Both the position numbers and the translations under genes were made by a program. This document shows positions 16,895 to 26,191 of a stretch of DNA of 64,000 nt, one piece after another (within the stretch, counting starts at the first letter, position 1; each line of letters begins with the position of its first letter). The stretch lies in NCBI GenBank assembly GCA_942493135.1, contig OW818684.1:6262001-6326000 (forward strand). The letters are read 5' to 3'. The notes under the pieces are model-generated. The model saw only the letters and a list, made by a program, of their open reading frames with translations, had not been told where the DNA came from and did not search any database. Origin of the DNA: Planctellipticum sp942493135. GTDB lineage: Bacteria; Planctomycetota; Planctomycetia; Planctomycetales; Planctomycetaceae.

Positions 16895-18864
16895 TCGACG
16901 CGACGTTGCCACAACCGGGGGAACACGTCCCCCTGCCGGGTCAGCTCTCGCTGCTGGAAGAGCCGAGTGACGAGTGCCAAGAGCCCAGGGAAGGCACGGA
17001 GGCCCGCGCACGTCTGCGGGATTGGTGGCAGTGCCATCGGGCGGACTTCAGCCCGCCCCGGATCGAAAGCCTGCGGAAGCTCGATCTGCAATGCGAGGTG
17101 GCCCGCGATCGCGAGTTCTGGCAACTGGTCCGGGCCGCGGCCGAGGAGGAGCTGGGGCCGCTCGGCAACCGGCGCTACGAGTGGCAACAGGCCACGCCGT
17201 TCGAGACGGCCGACGACGCGATCACCGACGAAGTGAACCTGATGCTGGCCCGTCTGTGCGGGCCGGAGACTGTCGACGCTCAACCCTCATCGCTCAACGA
17301 AGGAGCCACCATGCCCCAGGCTGCAGCCCGTCGAACGAAGGCCGCGAGGCCGCCCAGGCCGAAACCCGAGAAGCCCGCGGCCGTCGAGACGTCGACGACT
17401 GCCAAGCCGGAACTGGCCGGCGAGCTGCGGATGATCGACGTCGGCTTGCTGCGGCCGAGTCCGTACCAGACGCGGCGGCCGCCGTCCGAGGAATGGCTGA
17501 TCGAGCTGGGCAACTCGCTCCGCCAGGATGGCCAGCTCACGCCCTGCCTGGTCCGGCCGTTGCCGGAGTCGAGCGGCTTCGAACTGATCGCCGGGCACAC
17601 ACGCACGGCCGCCGCGAAGCGGACGCACCGGCCGCAGCTCGAATGCCGGATCGTCCAATGCGACGACGCAACGGCCCGCCGGCTGGTCCTGGTCGAGAAT
17701 GCGAAACGCCGGGATCTCGACATCCTCGAAAAGGCCCAAGCCCTGCAGGGACTGGTCGACGAGTACGCGGCCGCCGGTCGCTCGCAGCGGGATCTGGCGG
17801 ACGACGTCGGCATCAGTCAGTCCGAGATCAGCAATCTGACCCGCCTGCTGACGCTCCCCGCCGCCTGGCAGGAGCGATTGATTTCGGGCGGAATCACCAA
17901 GACGCAGGCCCGCGAGCTGCTGCCGTGGGTGGACGTCGCGGCGCTGTGGCCAGTTCTGGAGAGCGAGTGGAAACGGCTGGGCGTCGATCACTTCGCCCTG
18001 CAGTTCGATTCGACGCTGGGAGCTTGCGTGCGCGCCGTGAGCCGGCCTCTGTCGGGCTATTACTACGACGACAGGAGCAATCGCTCGATCGACGTGCTGG
18101 TGAAACCGACCGATGCCGATCGGGACTCGCTCGAAATCCGGCAGTGGAAGAAGGAGCCGCGGGCGTTCAACGTCAAACTGTGGGAGACGCTCCAGGCGGC
18201 CGCGGTGAAGAAGAAACAGGAGCGGGAGACGAGGCGGGCGGAGACCGTTGAAGGTAAGGTCGCCGCCAAGAAGATCACCCCGAAGCAGGCGGCCGAGCAG
18301 CACAATAAACGCCTCTACCGCTGGAAGGTCCGTTGGCTGCAGCAGCGGATCGCCGCGGCCTTGGAGGACAAGACGGAAGCCGACACGCTGGTGTTGTTGC
18401 TGGTCTGGTTCGCCCAGGACGGGCACACGGCAGCCCAGGAGCGGCGGAAATCGCTGGGAAAAGCGTTCGGCGTCCGCGGCGATGCGTGGCATCAGAATCA
18501 TGCCATCAACATCGTCAAGGCGGTTGCCGCGAAACCGGCTGCGGAACGCACCGCAACCCTCCGACGCCTCCTGCAGGAATGGGTGCAGCACCCGGCAGAG
18601 ACAGGCTCAACGGACATGCCGGCCCCGATGGTGGACTGGCTCGCCGAGCATCTGGGAATTGACATCGTCCGGCAGTGGTCGCTCGAACGCAGCTACCTGG
18701 AGCTGCTGACGCTGGATCAACTGCAATGGCTGGCCTCCGAATGGGGGGTTAAGGGCGTGCGCTGCATGCAGCGGAAAGCGGTCATTGAGCGGTTGCTGGT
18801 AGCCGGCAAGGAAAAGCCCTGTCCGAAGGCGGTGCGGGGGATCAAGGCGGTTTCGTTGACGTGA
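16891..18864 (+). CDS. ParB/Spo0J-like partition-type protein
   Basis: Reads as 657 residues from TTG at 16891. A ParB N-terminal domain begins near residue 190 (MIDVGLLRPSPYQTRRPP). FELIAGHTRTAAAKR is the CTPase/ParB box II region. It is followed by an HTH (SQRDLADDVGISQSEISNLT) and a long C-terminal part ending KEKPCPKAVRGIKAVSLT. An internal ATG at 17311 has a strong GAAGGAG box and is a good alternative start (517 residues). The 140 codons before it look coding, so either two genes have fused or both starts are used. A degraded second copy of the C-terminus lies at 42489-42935 on the minus strand. The role may be segregation or gene regulation of the element. Confidence 0.75.
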   Translation: MIDATLPQPGEHVPLPGQLSLLEEPSDECQEPREGTEARARLRDWWQCHRADFSPPRIESLRKLDLQCEVARDREFWQLVRAAAEEELGPLGNRRYEWQQATPFETADDAITDEVNLMLARLCGPETVDAQPSSLNEGATMPQAAARRTKAARPPRPKPEKPAAVETSTTAKPELAGELRMIDVGLLRPSPYQTRRPPSEEWLIELGNSLRQDGQLTPCLVRPLPESSGFELIAGHTRTAAAKRTHRPQLECRIVQCDDATARRLVLVENAKRRDLDILEKAQALQGLVDEYAAAGRSQRDLADDVGISQSEISNLTRLLTLPAAWQERLISGGITKTQARELLPWVDVAALWPVLESEWKRLGVDHFALQFDSTLGACVRAVSRPLSGYYYDDRSNRSIDVLVKPTDADRDSLEIRQWKKEPRAFNVKLWETLQAAAVKKKQERETRRAETVEGKVAAKKITPKQAAEQHNKRLYRWKVRWLQQRIAAALEDKTEADTLVLLLVWFAQDGHTAAQERRKSLGKAFGVRGDAWHQNHAINIVKAVAAKPAAERTATLRRLLQEWVQHPAETGSTDMPAPMVDWLAEHLGIDIVRQWSLERSYLELLTLDQLQWLASEWGVKGVRCMQRKAVIERLLVAGKEKPCPKAVRGIKAVSLT

Positions 18865-19106
18865 GAGGGGAAGCGATGGTGACGAGGATCGGGCGAAACC
18901 TACTAGCGGGCCAGCCGATGCCGAAACGTGTCCGAGTGTCCGCGGATGGGCGGTCGGGCACGGTGTCGATGGTCTACTACGATCGGCGGCACACGGGGGA
19001 CAGCGAGGACGTCTTGGTGGTCGCTCTGGATGACGGTCAGAGCGTGCAGGGTCCGGCAGAACTGTTTGAGTGCCTGGATGATGAGGCCATGCCGTGCGGC
19101 AACTGA
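18861..19106 (+). CDS. Hypothetical protein
   Basis: 81 residues from GTG at 18861, which overlaps the parB-like stop. The ATG at 18876 is an alternative. Residues such as TVSMVYYDRRHTGDSEDVLV suggest a small beta-rich protein. It is not recognised. Confidence 0.55.
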   Translation: MRGEAMVTRIGRNLLAGQPMPKRVRVSADGRSGTVSMVYYDRRHTGDSEDVLVVALDDGQSVQGPAELFECLDDEAMPCGN

Positions 19107-19375
19107 CGCTGATGGAGCTGGAGCCGGATGGACCGGTTTCGCTCGCGGAGCTGGACCGGCGTTGCACGGCCGCCCGCAGCGGGACGGGGCCGGCCGGTGA
19201 GACGTGCCGGACCTGTCGGCATTGCGTCCGGCTGCCGCACTGTTCGAAGACGTTTCTGAAGTGTGGCCTGTGCGAACGCCAATGGACGCACGGGCCGGGC
19301 AGCGACATTCGGGCCAGGTGGCCCGCGTGCAAGTTCTGGGAACGAGTCGAGGCGCAGGCCTCACAGGGAGAATGA
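19094..19375 (+). CDS. Cys-rich putative zinc-binding protein
   Basis: 93 residues. It has a dense cysteine cluster (CRTCRHCVRLPHCSKTF, then CGLCERQW and a single C near the end). This suggests one or two zinc-binding sites. It overlaps the previous gene by 13 bases, and the ATG at 19112 is an alternative start. No family assigned. Confidence 0.6.
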   Translation: MRQLTLMELEPDGPVSLAELDRRCTAARSGTGPAGETCRTCRHCVRLPHCSKTFLKCGLCERQWTHGPGSDIRARWPACKFWERVEAQASQGE

Positions 19376-19378
19376 CCG

Positions 19379-19573
19379 ATGTCGAAGATCGTGATCGAGA
19401 AGACGGACGACGACCAGTTGACTCTGAAGGTGTACCCGGCGACGAAGGGGAGCCGGGCGGCGCGGAACCCTACGGTCGAGATCCAACTGACGGAGGCCGA
19501 GCTGGACTTCCTGCACGCGGTCTGCAAGGCCGGCGTGCGGGCGAACGTCTTCCGCATGTCGCACGAGGTGTAG
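19379..19573 (+). CDS. Hypothetical protein
   Basis: 64 residues: MSKIVIEKTDDDQLTLKVYP at the N-terminus and a helix AELDFLHAVCKAGVRANVF at the C-terminus. It follows the previous stop by 3 bases. It is not recognised. Confidence 0.55.
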   Translation: MSKIVIEKTDDDQLTLKVYPATKGSRAARNPTVEIQLTEAELDFLHAVCKAGVRANVFRMSHEV

Positions 19574-19574
19574 C

Positions 19575-19826
19575 ATGGGGCGCCGGGCCAGACAGCAAGA
19601 TCCCCAAACTCGGGGGGAATGGCAGGACGCGGCCGACGCCGCCCGCGTGCTGCTGACGATCGACGCGGCCCGGCAGTACGGGCTGATCGAAGGGGGGCCG
19701 GAGTGCGATCAGGAGCGGTGCGTCGAGATCCTCCGTCTCGCGAAGCGGCGCAGGATCACACCCCGCGAGGGCTGCATTGAACGGGGCATTGCCGAGCTGC
19801 TGCAGCAGGCCGAGGCGGTCCCATGA
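19575..19826 (+). CDS. Hypothetical protein
   Basis: 83 residues, mostly helical and charged (EWQDAADAARVLLTIDAARQ; EILRLAKRRRITPREGC). It starts one base after the previous stop codon and overlaps the next gene by ATGA. It is not recognised. Confidence 0.55.
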   Translation: MGRRARQQDPQTRGEWQDAADAARVLLTIDAARQYGLIEGGPECDQERCVEILRLAKRRRITPREGCIERGIAELLQQAEAVP

Positions 19827-20209
19827 AATTCGTCGAATGTAAGACGCCAGGCTGCGCTGGCGGCGAGATGTTCGACAAGACGCCCGCGGATTGGCAGGAC
19901 GTGAAGGCCAGCAAGGGGAAGGGGCGGACGCACGTGGGGCTCTGCCCGGCCTGCGTGAGTCGATCGACGCCGGCGACCAAGCCTGTCGTGAAGTCTGCCA
20001 CCGTGAAGACGTCCGAGCTGCTCGACCTGGTCGACCTCGCCCGCCGGCGGGGAGCGGGCTACGCGGTGAGTTGGATGAGCGATCGACGCAGCAGCGATCG
20101 GATTCAGGCGGTCGCCATCTTCGGATTGCCGGGAATCGGCCCCTGGCCCATGCCGCCGGCCGAGGCGGCGGTCAAGTTGCGGACCGCCCTGGGCGTGCTA
20201 GGGCGGTGA
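19823..20209 (+). CDS. Putative zinc-ribbon protein
   Basis: 128 residues. A split zinc-ribbon pattern appears at the N-terminus (VECKTPGCAGGEMF, then GLCPACVSRS). A helical and mixed C-terminal part (LLDLVDLARRRGAGYAVSW) follows. It is the last gene of the early operon and is convergent with the next gene. Confidence 0.55.
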   Translation: MKFVECKTPGCAGGEMFDKTPADWQDVKASKGKGRTHVGLCPACVSRSTPATKPVVKSATVKTSELLDLVDLARRRGAGYAVSWMSDRRSSDRIQAVAIFGLPGIGPWPMPPAEAAVKLRTALGVLGR

Positions 20210-20228
20210 GAGGTCATTAGCGCACAGC

Positions 20229-20744
20229 CTACGGATCAAACCACCGAACTCTAACCTGGCCGTAGCGTTTTCCCGTTCCAATCCAGAGAAACAGGGCGTG
20301 TTGGTACCGAAGCTTTGTGTTGCTGCGATAATGCTCAAGCTTTCTGCGATCCAAGTCTACGTCTGCTTTCGACGCACCGTACTTCTTCACTTCGATGACA
20401 AGGAGGTTCGCAGCCTGTCCTGACTCGCCTCGCATGTGCACGATGATGTCGGGATAGACCAGGCTCCCCTTTTTTGGATCCTGCATCTCTTCGCCGGTCG
20501 ACAACCCGTGCTGCAGGCGCTTGTAATCCGCACCGTCGATGTTGTACTCGCAGTCCACTTGCCAGTCCGGGACCAGTGGCGTCAAGTGAAGGGCCAACCG
20601 ATGGGTAATTGCTCTTTCGCAGGCCTTGGACTGCAGCAGGTCATCGTCCTCGCGGAGAAGCAAGTCGATGGACGCCGTCAGAGCTTCTCGAACAGACTCT
20701 TTCAGTGTGGAGTGCTTGGCAATGTCGGATTTCCAGTCGTTCAT
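20229..20744 (-). CDS. PD-(D/E)XK-like nuclease-type hypothetical protein
   Basis: 171 residues from ATG 20744 (MNDWKSDIAKHSTLKESVRE). The later half has a motif compatible with a PD-(D/E)XK core: YPDIIVHMRG (Asp), then LLVIEVKKYG (E-x-K), followed by a helix and LFLWIGTGKRYGQVRVRWF. Such small proteins occur in defence islands as nuclease-fold components, but activity is not shown. It opens a block of minus-strand cargo genes. Confidence 0.6.
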   Translation of the reverse strand: MNDWKSDIAKHSTLKESVREALTASIDLLLREDDDLLQSKACERAITHRLALHLTPLVPDWQVDCEYNIDGADYKRLQHGLSTGEEMQDPKKGSLVYPDIIVHMRGESGQAANLLVIEVKKYGASKADVDLDRRKLEHYRSNTKLRYQHALFLWIGTGKRYGQVRVRWFDP

Positions 20745-20796
20745 CGGCTTCCCCGGCAAAGAGTCCCGCCATCTTAACACGCACGGTAACCGGTAG

Positions 20797-21120
20797 TCAC
20801 CGCCGACGCGCGAGTCCCGGAAGCATTGGAGAGTGAAAAAGCTGTTCCCAATTCTTCGGATTGGCAATTCGAATGTCGCTGACTCGGCCAGAATCAAGTT
20901 GGAAGGGAGGTCCGTCAGCGAAGCGGCTGCGATAGTCCCTCAAAAACTCAGCCACGGCAGTCCTGACGTCGTCGCGGTCAATCTTCTTTGAGGATTCGAA
21001 GTAATCCCACGCCAGAGCGTACGTTCCGCAGCGACCACACGTGATGACAAAAAGTGCGATGGCATCGTTCCCATTCGAGACTGATGCGGACGAGTTGCAA
21101 AAACGGCATTTGTCGCCCAT
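20797..21120 (-). CDS. Hypothetical protein with N-terminal zinc-finger-like pair
   Basis: 107 residues from ATG 21120. MGDKCRFCNSSA and VITCGRCGTYAL form a C-x2-C plus C-x2-C zinc ribbon, followed by ALAWDYFESSKKIDRDDVRT. It lies 52 bases upstream of the nuclease-like gene on the same strand, so the two may act together. No family assigned. Confidence 0.55.
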   Translation of the reverse strand: MGDKCRFCNSSASVSNGNDAIALFVITCGRCGTYALAWDYFESSKKIDRDDVRTAVAEFLRDYRSRFADGPPFQLDSGRVSDIRIANPKNWEQLFHSPMLPGLARRR

Positions 21121-21548
21121 GCGTGGAAACCCCGAACCAGAACGAAGGTGAGTAGCGTGCCTTGATTCCAATCGACCTCCGCTTGACTTCAACCGCGTGC
21201 TGAGCATGCGATGTGACGGTTGGTTACGGCAGGCGGGCTGCCGCGATCGCGGCGTCCGCGGCTGCGAGGGAATGATTCCGGTCGGAATCAAGGGTGGGAA
21301 AGAAACGAAAACGCCTACCGGGATTTTCCCAGGCGGGCATTTTCTCTTGACGAATCGGCCGGTCCGGGGACCATGGCTAGGTCGATCGATATGGGAGAGT
21401 TTCGCCGCGGGGCCGTATGGATGCGTCCCCGCGGCGTTTTTCGTGCGCGCTGATCGCCAATCAGCGCGCGGCTGGATTGATTGGGAAGCCGGAATGCACT
21501 CCGGCAGTTGTTGCGGCAGCGCACTGCCAGCCCGCAGACGGTCTGGCA
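21121..21548. other. Intergenic region with terminator-like hairpins
   Basis: No gene is supported. It holds the strong terminator at 21403-21441, a weaker hairpin near 21310-21340 and a hairpin near 21443-21468 (GCGCGCTGAT/ATCAGCGCGC). It borders the left end of the IS element. Confidence 0.5.
21403..21441 (+). terminator. Strong intrinsic terminator without an obvious upstream gene
   Basis: CGCCGCGGGG (21403-21412) pairs perfectly with CCCCGCGGCG (21427-21436), followed by TTTTTCG. There is no plus-strand gene just upstream, so it may be left over from a deleted phage gene. Confidence 0.7.
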
Positions 21549-23095
21549 GTGGCACCTTACGCCGTTAACCCTGCTTTCTGTCGTGTTTTGCAGGTCGCTG
21601 CCCGTTGCTGTTGCTTCGTCGTGGCGATGATGATCTTCGGAGGGCCGGCCGCGGTTTCCTTTTTCTTGCGGGGATAACTGCGACTCTGTTTGTTCGCGGG
21701 AGTACCCATCGACGACCGCCTGATCGAGCCGCTGATGGAATGTGGAGCCGTCGCCGGAACCGGCGACGGGCTGTTTCAGCAGGCCGCGGAAGGCGCGCAG
21801 GACTCCGGCCACGCTCAGTCGCTCGGGAGGAACCCGACGCCGGAGTTGATGCTGCTGGGCGTAGAGCAGCATCGCCCACAAGCCCAGCAGCGACCAGTGA
21901 GCCTCGCAGAGCACGTGCTCGGCCGCCTGGCTCCGCAGTTTCCGCCGGGCGAACGTTTGCTTGAAGTGACGGTAAAACAGTTCGATCCCCCAGCGACGAC
22001 GGTAGATTTCGGCAATCTGGCGATCCGACAACTCCCGTCGCCGCAGGACCGACGTCACCAGATACCAGGGATGCCGGCCGCCCTGCACCACGACCAGACG
22101 CAGCACGAGTGGCGGTTGGCCGCGCCGGGCAGTCTCGTCCGGCCAGAGATAGACCGTACCGTGCGATTCGCGGACATACCCCAGCGTTTTGAGCAGTCGC
22201 ACGTTGCCGCCGACGCGAATCAGCAGATCGTGCCCGGCCGCCAGCAGGCGGGACCAGACGTCGTAGCCGACGAACCCGGCGTCGGCCGTGATCAGGGAAT
22301 TGGCGGGGAGACGGTCCATCATCTCCAGCAGGTGGCTCCGTTCGCTGCTGTCGGCCGGTCCCAGCCGCCACTCCCACGGCAATCCCGTGGCGGCATGCCA
22401 GAACGTGGTGATCCACAACTGGGGGCTGTTGGCCTTCTTGCGACGCGAGGCCTCCGTCTGACGGCTGGCCGCCCGACGTCGCCGGGTGAGACGGCCGCGA
22501 CGCGCGCGGCGGCCGGCGCGAAACGGCCTTCATTCGAGACAGTTCGCGGCAGTTCGAGCTTGCTGCCGTCCACTCCGAAGACCAACCGTCCCGCCATCCG
22601 ACAGCGCGATCGCAGGGAGCCCTGCATCCGTTCCCGCAAGACCTGCTTCAGTCGACCGGACAGTGTCTCCGTCCAGTGGACCAGCCGCTTCTGAAAGGCC
22701 TGAAACGAAATCGCGACGGGGCATTCCGCCGGCCACAGCCCGCAGACGACGCCGCGGACGACGGCGAACCGCCCGGTCAGCGTGGTGTCGTCCGACCAGA
22801 CCCACAGCAGGGCAGCCACGACAAGCCCTCGAAACGACCAGCGACCGTCTTTGGGCGGCGTCAGCTCCCGGAAGCAGGATTTCGGGACGAGCCAGTCAAT
22901 CACCCGCAGGAGATCTTGAGTGCTGGTTTCAAATTCGTTACGACAAGCCCGGTCTCGATGCGACATGCCCGAATCCTTTCGGGAGAGAGTTCTGCGGTTT
23001 CTTCCGTGTGGTAACTGAAAGAATCGCGGAAACTCTCAATCGCATCGAGACCTCTTTGCACTCGGCCCGACAGGGTTAACGGCGTAAAGTGGCAC
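21549..23095 (-). mobile_element. IS4-family insertion sequence, decayed
   Basis: Inward-facing terminal repeats of 25 bp are present at 21549-21573 and 23071-23095. The inner 16 bases (TACGCCGTTAACCCTG) are identical and the outer nine differ at two positions. The single transposase gene between them is broken. I see no clear target-site duplication outside the ends. Confidence 0.75.
21557..22966 (-). pseudogene. IS4-family transposase with two frameshifts
   Basis: The transposase reads in three frames. The N-terminal part from 22966 carries VFGVDGSKLELPRT (first catalytic Asp). A shift near 22505 in a GC run leads to KKANSPQLWITTFWHAATGL. That frame contains LITADAGFVGYD (second Asp) and the IS4 signature YRRRWGIELFYRHFKQTF. 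A second shift near 21690 leads to the native end (NKQSRSYPRKKKETAAGPPK), whose stop at 21557 lies in the terminal repeat. Either the copy is inactive or the assembly has indels in GC-rich runs. Confidence 0.75.
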
Positions 23096-23154
23096 CCGGC
23101 GCTCAGGCACACGAATCGGAAACGAAGAAGCAGACCTCAAGCATGCCACCGACG

Positions 23155-24306
23155 CTACTTTGTGTCCGCGAGTACCACACACTTCTTGCCGAGCAGATTT
23201 AGCTGTCTGAGCCGCTCATCGGAGAAGGTGCTGCTGGAAACGACGACTATCGATAAGGAGGGATGATCTTGAAGGGACTCGATCCTACGATCGGAAACGT
23301 TGCACCCAACGATGCTCAACAGTTTTAGCGCACCTGCACTGCGAATGAGTTCAGCCGAGCTATCTGTCACTTTGGTATGGTCAAGTCTCAGATACTCAAG
23401 CGAGCCGAGGATCGGACGCAACTTAGCAAGCCCTTCATCATCCACCGCGGTCTCCGATAGATTCAGATCAATAAGGCTAGCAAATCCAGCCAAACGTGTG
23501 GGGTCCGAAAACTCCTGGCGCGTCAAGGAAAGATGAGTTACAGTCGGCCATATCGGAAATCTTGCAACGCGTTCGTTTGTCAATCCGTTGTCTTCAAATA
23601 CGACAGCATTCGTGACCCGAGCTGATGCCAGTTGGGCCAAGGCATCCTCGTCTAGCAGAACGTCGTGTAGTTCCAGCTTGTGCACATCGGGAAGCTCCTG
23701 AATGTCTTGAAACGCTCGATTCCGCAGCGGCCATGCTTTCGCGTCAAATCTCGTGTTTGGCGATGCAGGAAACATGCTCCAATCGAGGAACGGAGTGAGA
23801 GAGATTTCGTAGCTGCGGCTTGCGGGCAGAATGCGAACTGTAGTTCCATCAATTGCGGCAAGTCGGCGCTCCGCGCTCACAATGCGCTCTGTTCGATCTA
23901 ATTCCGAGTGAAGCGACGCAACTTTCGCTCTCAATTGAGCGGCTTCTTGCGAATAGACTTCCTTTTGTTTCTCTAAGTCTGTCGTCTGGATGGTCAAGAG
24001 CGCTCGCTGTGACTCCAGATTTGCGTGACGAGCATCCAAAATCCCCGACTGCATTGTTATCCAAATAGTCACCAAGGCCAGCAAAATCGCAGGAGCGGCG
24101 TTCAGTATCGCGGGGTACAAGAGCGGAGCGAGAGGCGGGCGACGCAAATTGCGAACTTCCAACCGCAGCTTGAGTAGTTCAAGCTCATTGCGATCCAAGG
24201 CAACCTGTCCATCGACGGCTTCATCTATGAAACTGGGAGACTTGAGCGGCTGCCGCGGTGGTCCTCCGGACGGTTTCGATGGAGTCAGTTTCGAGCGTCG
24301 TGCCAT
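23155..24306 (-). CDS. Membrane-anchored leucine-rich-repeat-like protein
   Basis: 383 residues. A Lys/Arg-rich cytoplasmic N-terminus leads to one transmembrane helix (AILNAAPAILLALVTIWITM, about residues 66-88). A coiled coil follows (LLTIQTTDLEKQKEVYSQEA, then KVASLHSELDRTER). The C-terminal half has leucine-rich repeats of the ribonuclease-inhibitor/GALA type: VTHLSLTRQEF, LIDLNLSETAVDDEGL, LEYLRLDHTKVTD, LKLLSIVGCNVSDRRI. The LRR part would act in recognition outside the membrane. It lies in the cargo block with probable defence genes. Base composition looks less GC-rich than in neighbours. Confidence 0.65.
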   Translation of the reverse strand: MARRSKLTPSKPSGGPPRQPLKSPSFIDEAVDGQVALDRNELELLKLRLEVRNLRRPPLAPLLYPAILNAAPAILLALVTIWITMQSGILDARHANLESQRALLTIQTTDLEKQKEVYSQEAAQLRAKVASLHSELDRTERIVSAERRLAAIDGTTVRILPASRSYEISLTPFLDWSMFPASPNTRFDAKAWPLRNRAFQDIQELPDVHKLELHDVLLDEDALAQLASARVTNAVVFEDNGLTNERVARFPIWPTVTHLSLTRQEFSDPTRLAGFASLIDLNLSETAVDDEGLAKLRPILGSLEYLRLDHTKVTDSSAELIRSAGALKLLSIVGCNVSDRRIESLQDHPSLSIVVVSSSTFSDERLRQLNLLGKKCVVLADTK

Positions 24307-24931
24307 TCCTATGCCTCACTCCGGCCAGTGCATCAGTGTGACGCGGTCGTTGCGTTCGGGGAGTAACGCGGGAGGCGACGCCGCAGATCACGAATACCAA
24401 GTTATTTCTTCTGCTGCCGACTTTCAGTCTCTTTTGGAAAGCGCGTGCAATATCGTACACTGTTTTGGGGTCGGGCGGAACTGATCGCTGTTTTGAGCTT
24501 GGCAATCGGATGCGGGCGAAGGAGCAAATGCCGGCGCATGGCTTTCCGTAGGTATTGCTCTCCGCAAAGGTGGAGATGACGTCGATTCCAGTTGCTGGGG
24601 TCTACGCTGAGATCGAAGCCGTGCTGACCTCCTTTGGCGACGAGGAGCGCAAGTCGACTCGGAGAGCCGCGAGCCGATCGTCAATGATGCCCGGGCGCGG
24701 CTTCGCCCGGAGTCTGGCAGTTGTACACGATGCATGGCGCTCACCGGGAGTGAAGCAGGCGGGTGTGTGGGCCTGACGAAATCCACGGGGCCGCATCGAT
24801 ACGTCGCGGCGGCGTGTTTCATGCGAGTAGATGGTCGTTGAGCACGCGAGACACCGAATGTAGTGGTCATCCCGCAACACGTGTTGGGCAGCCCGAAAAG
24901 CTCGTCCGGTCATGGGTACGTCCAGCGGGAA
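24307..24931. other. 625-base gap without a supported gene
   Basis: Frames in this stretch are short and have unnatural composition. It probably contains the promoter of the minus-strand LRR gene (start 24306). I see no RNA gene or terminator I can defend. Confidence 0.4.
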
Positions 24932-25957
24932 TCAGTGTTCGAGAAACTCGCGACTATCAACGATCTGGAGCTTGCTGCTGGCCTCATCGCGAGGAGCGAA
25001 CTGCCTGCTCTTCAAGGTCGCTTCAAACCAAAGTCGAGGTTCCCCGTCCGAAGGCTCGTCGTCCGGGTCCGTAACCTCGATCTTGAAGCGGTCGACACAA
25101 TGGTGTCCTTCGGTCAGTTGATACCAGAGCCTGACTTCTTCAAATTGCTCTGGGTGATTGTACTCGTCGTCAGGGATTGTGAAGGATTGTCTCTTCCCAG
25201 CGGGGAGCCAGGGGAAGTGGAATTCATAGCCAAATCGACGTTCAATTCCACGGGTGTAGACCTTTCCCCAGAGGTCTAGGATCGCCCGGGCTCCGCAATT
25301 CTCGACGTTGAGGCTCAGCGGGTAGGTAATGCGGCCTCCGTTCTCGTGGGCCAGCGAAATCGCGGTCGCGGGAATGTCTCCGGAAGCCAAGACTCGCACG
25401 AGATTTGCCTTCTCGGCGCGCAGTCCAAGGTCGCGGGAGACCAATCGCTTAAGGTCGAACGAATTGCTGAAGACGCTGTACCAGTTACTCGTGTCAGCGT
25501 CAGAATCAAGTTTTCGGCGTTCCTCAAGAAATTCGAACAACCGGGGGGCGTCACGCTGTGCAGCCCAAGGTAGCTGGATCTTGTCTTGCGACGGCAGGTG
25601 TCGGTTCTTTCGCCACAGGTTGAACTCACCTTCGAGACGATCACGCACGTAGAAGTACACGGGTTTTCCCGTGATTGTCGCCTCGCGGTATTCAAGATGC
25701 GTCGCGGAAATGTCGTCAAATCCGTTCGGCCCAAGCGAAGGTCCGTACCTTTGGCTGAGAATCACAATTACCATGTCCGACGCGCGAAGATTCGCGAGGC
25801 ACGTTTCGATCGAGTTCGTAGGGAGCGAAACGTCAAAGCTGGCAGTTGGTCGGTCGGACATAACCGGAGTCAGCCCCATTTCGCGAAGGTGCTGTTCCAA
25901 TTCCGCTCGAAGGTCGATCAGATCAAATACTGTTGAACTCACAAAGACTTGCGTCAC
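24932..25957 (-). CDS. DUF4062 domain protein, probable defence effector or sensor
   Basis: 341 residues. The N-terminal 120 residues are DUF4062, a TIR-like alpha/beta domain: VFVSSTVFDLIDLRAELEQH at the start, then DMVIVILSQRYG and YREATITGKPVYFYV. A middle helical part follows. The C-terminal 150 residues (ITYPLSLNVENCGARAIL; FTIPDDEYNHPEQF) look beta-rich and may sense a ligand. DUF4062 proteins are often found in bacterial conflict loci. The activity of this one is unknown. It sits 12 bases behind an RHH-like gene. Confidence 0.75.
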   Translation of the reverse strand: MTQVFVSSTVFDLIDLRAELEQHLREMGLTPVMSDRPTASFDVSLPTNSIETCLANLRASDMVIVILSQRYGPSLGPNGFDDISATHLEYREATITGKPVYFYVRDRLEGEFNLWRKNRHLPSQDKIQLPWAAQRDAPRLFEFLEERRKLDSDADTSNWYSVFSNSFDLKRLVSRDLGLRAEKANLVRVLASGDIPATAISLAHENGGRITYPLSLNVENCGARAILDLWGKVYTRGIERRFGYEFHFPWLPAGKRQSFTIPDDEYNHPEQFEEVRLWYQLTEGHHCVDRFKIEVTDPDDEPSDGEPRLWFEATLKSRQFAPRDEASSKLQIVDSREFLEH

Positions 25958-25969
25958 GGAAACCTTCTC

Positions 25970-26191
25970 CTAATCGGTCTTCGACTTGTCAAAGCGAGGC
26001 CCTGACGGCACGTTCAAACGCAGTTCCTCAATCAGCGGCCGCAGCCGCTCCCAGAACACACTCGTGATCGGCAGACCGCGCCGGGCCGCATGCGCCCGCA
26101 ACCGCAGCCAGTCTTCGCGCTCGACGTAGATCCCGATCTGCTTCTTCGGTCCAACCGGACCATCTCCCGTCTTTTTTCTGCCGGCATCCAT
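25970..26191 (-). CDS. Small ribbon-helix-helix-like protein
   Basis: 73 residues. KKQIGIYVEREDWLRLRAHA gives the beta-strand and first helix, and PITSVFWERLRPLIEEL the second helix, the usual RHH layout for DNA binding. It lies directly upstream of the DUF4062 gene and may regulate it. A similar small protein is encoded at 37497-37718. Confidence 0.6.
   Translation of the reverse strand: MDAGRKKTGDGPVGPKKQIGIYVEREDWLRLRAHAARRGLPITSVFWERLRPLIEELRLNVPSGPRFDKSKTD

Noticed and set aside
16974..18251. 425-residue plus-strand frame in the ParB region
   Set aside because: It is a shadow in another frame. The ParB frame has recognisable domains and continues beyond it.
24424..24913. Overlapping frames on both strands in the 24.3-24.9 kb gap
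   Set aside because: Composition is unnatural and there is no start signal or homology. Treated as intergenic.
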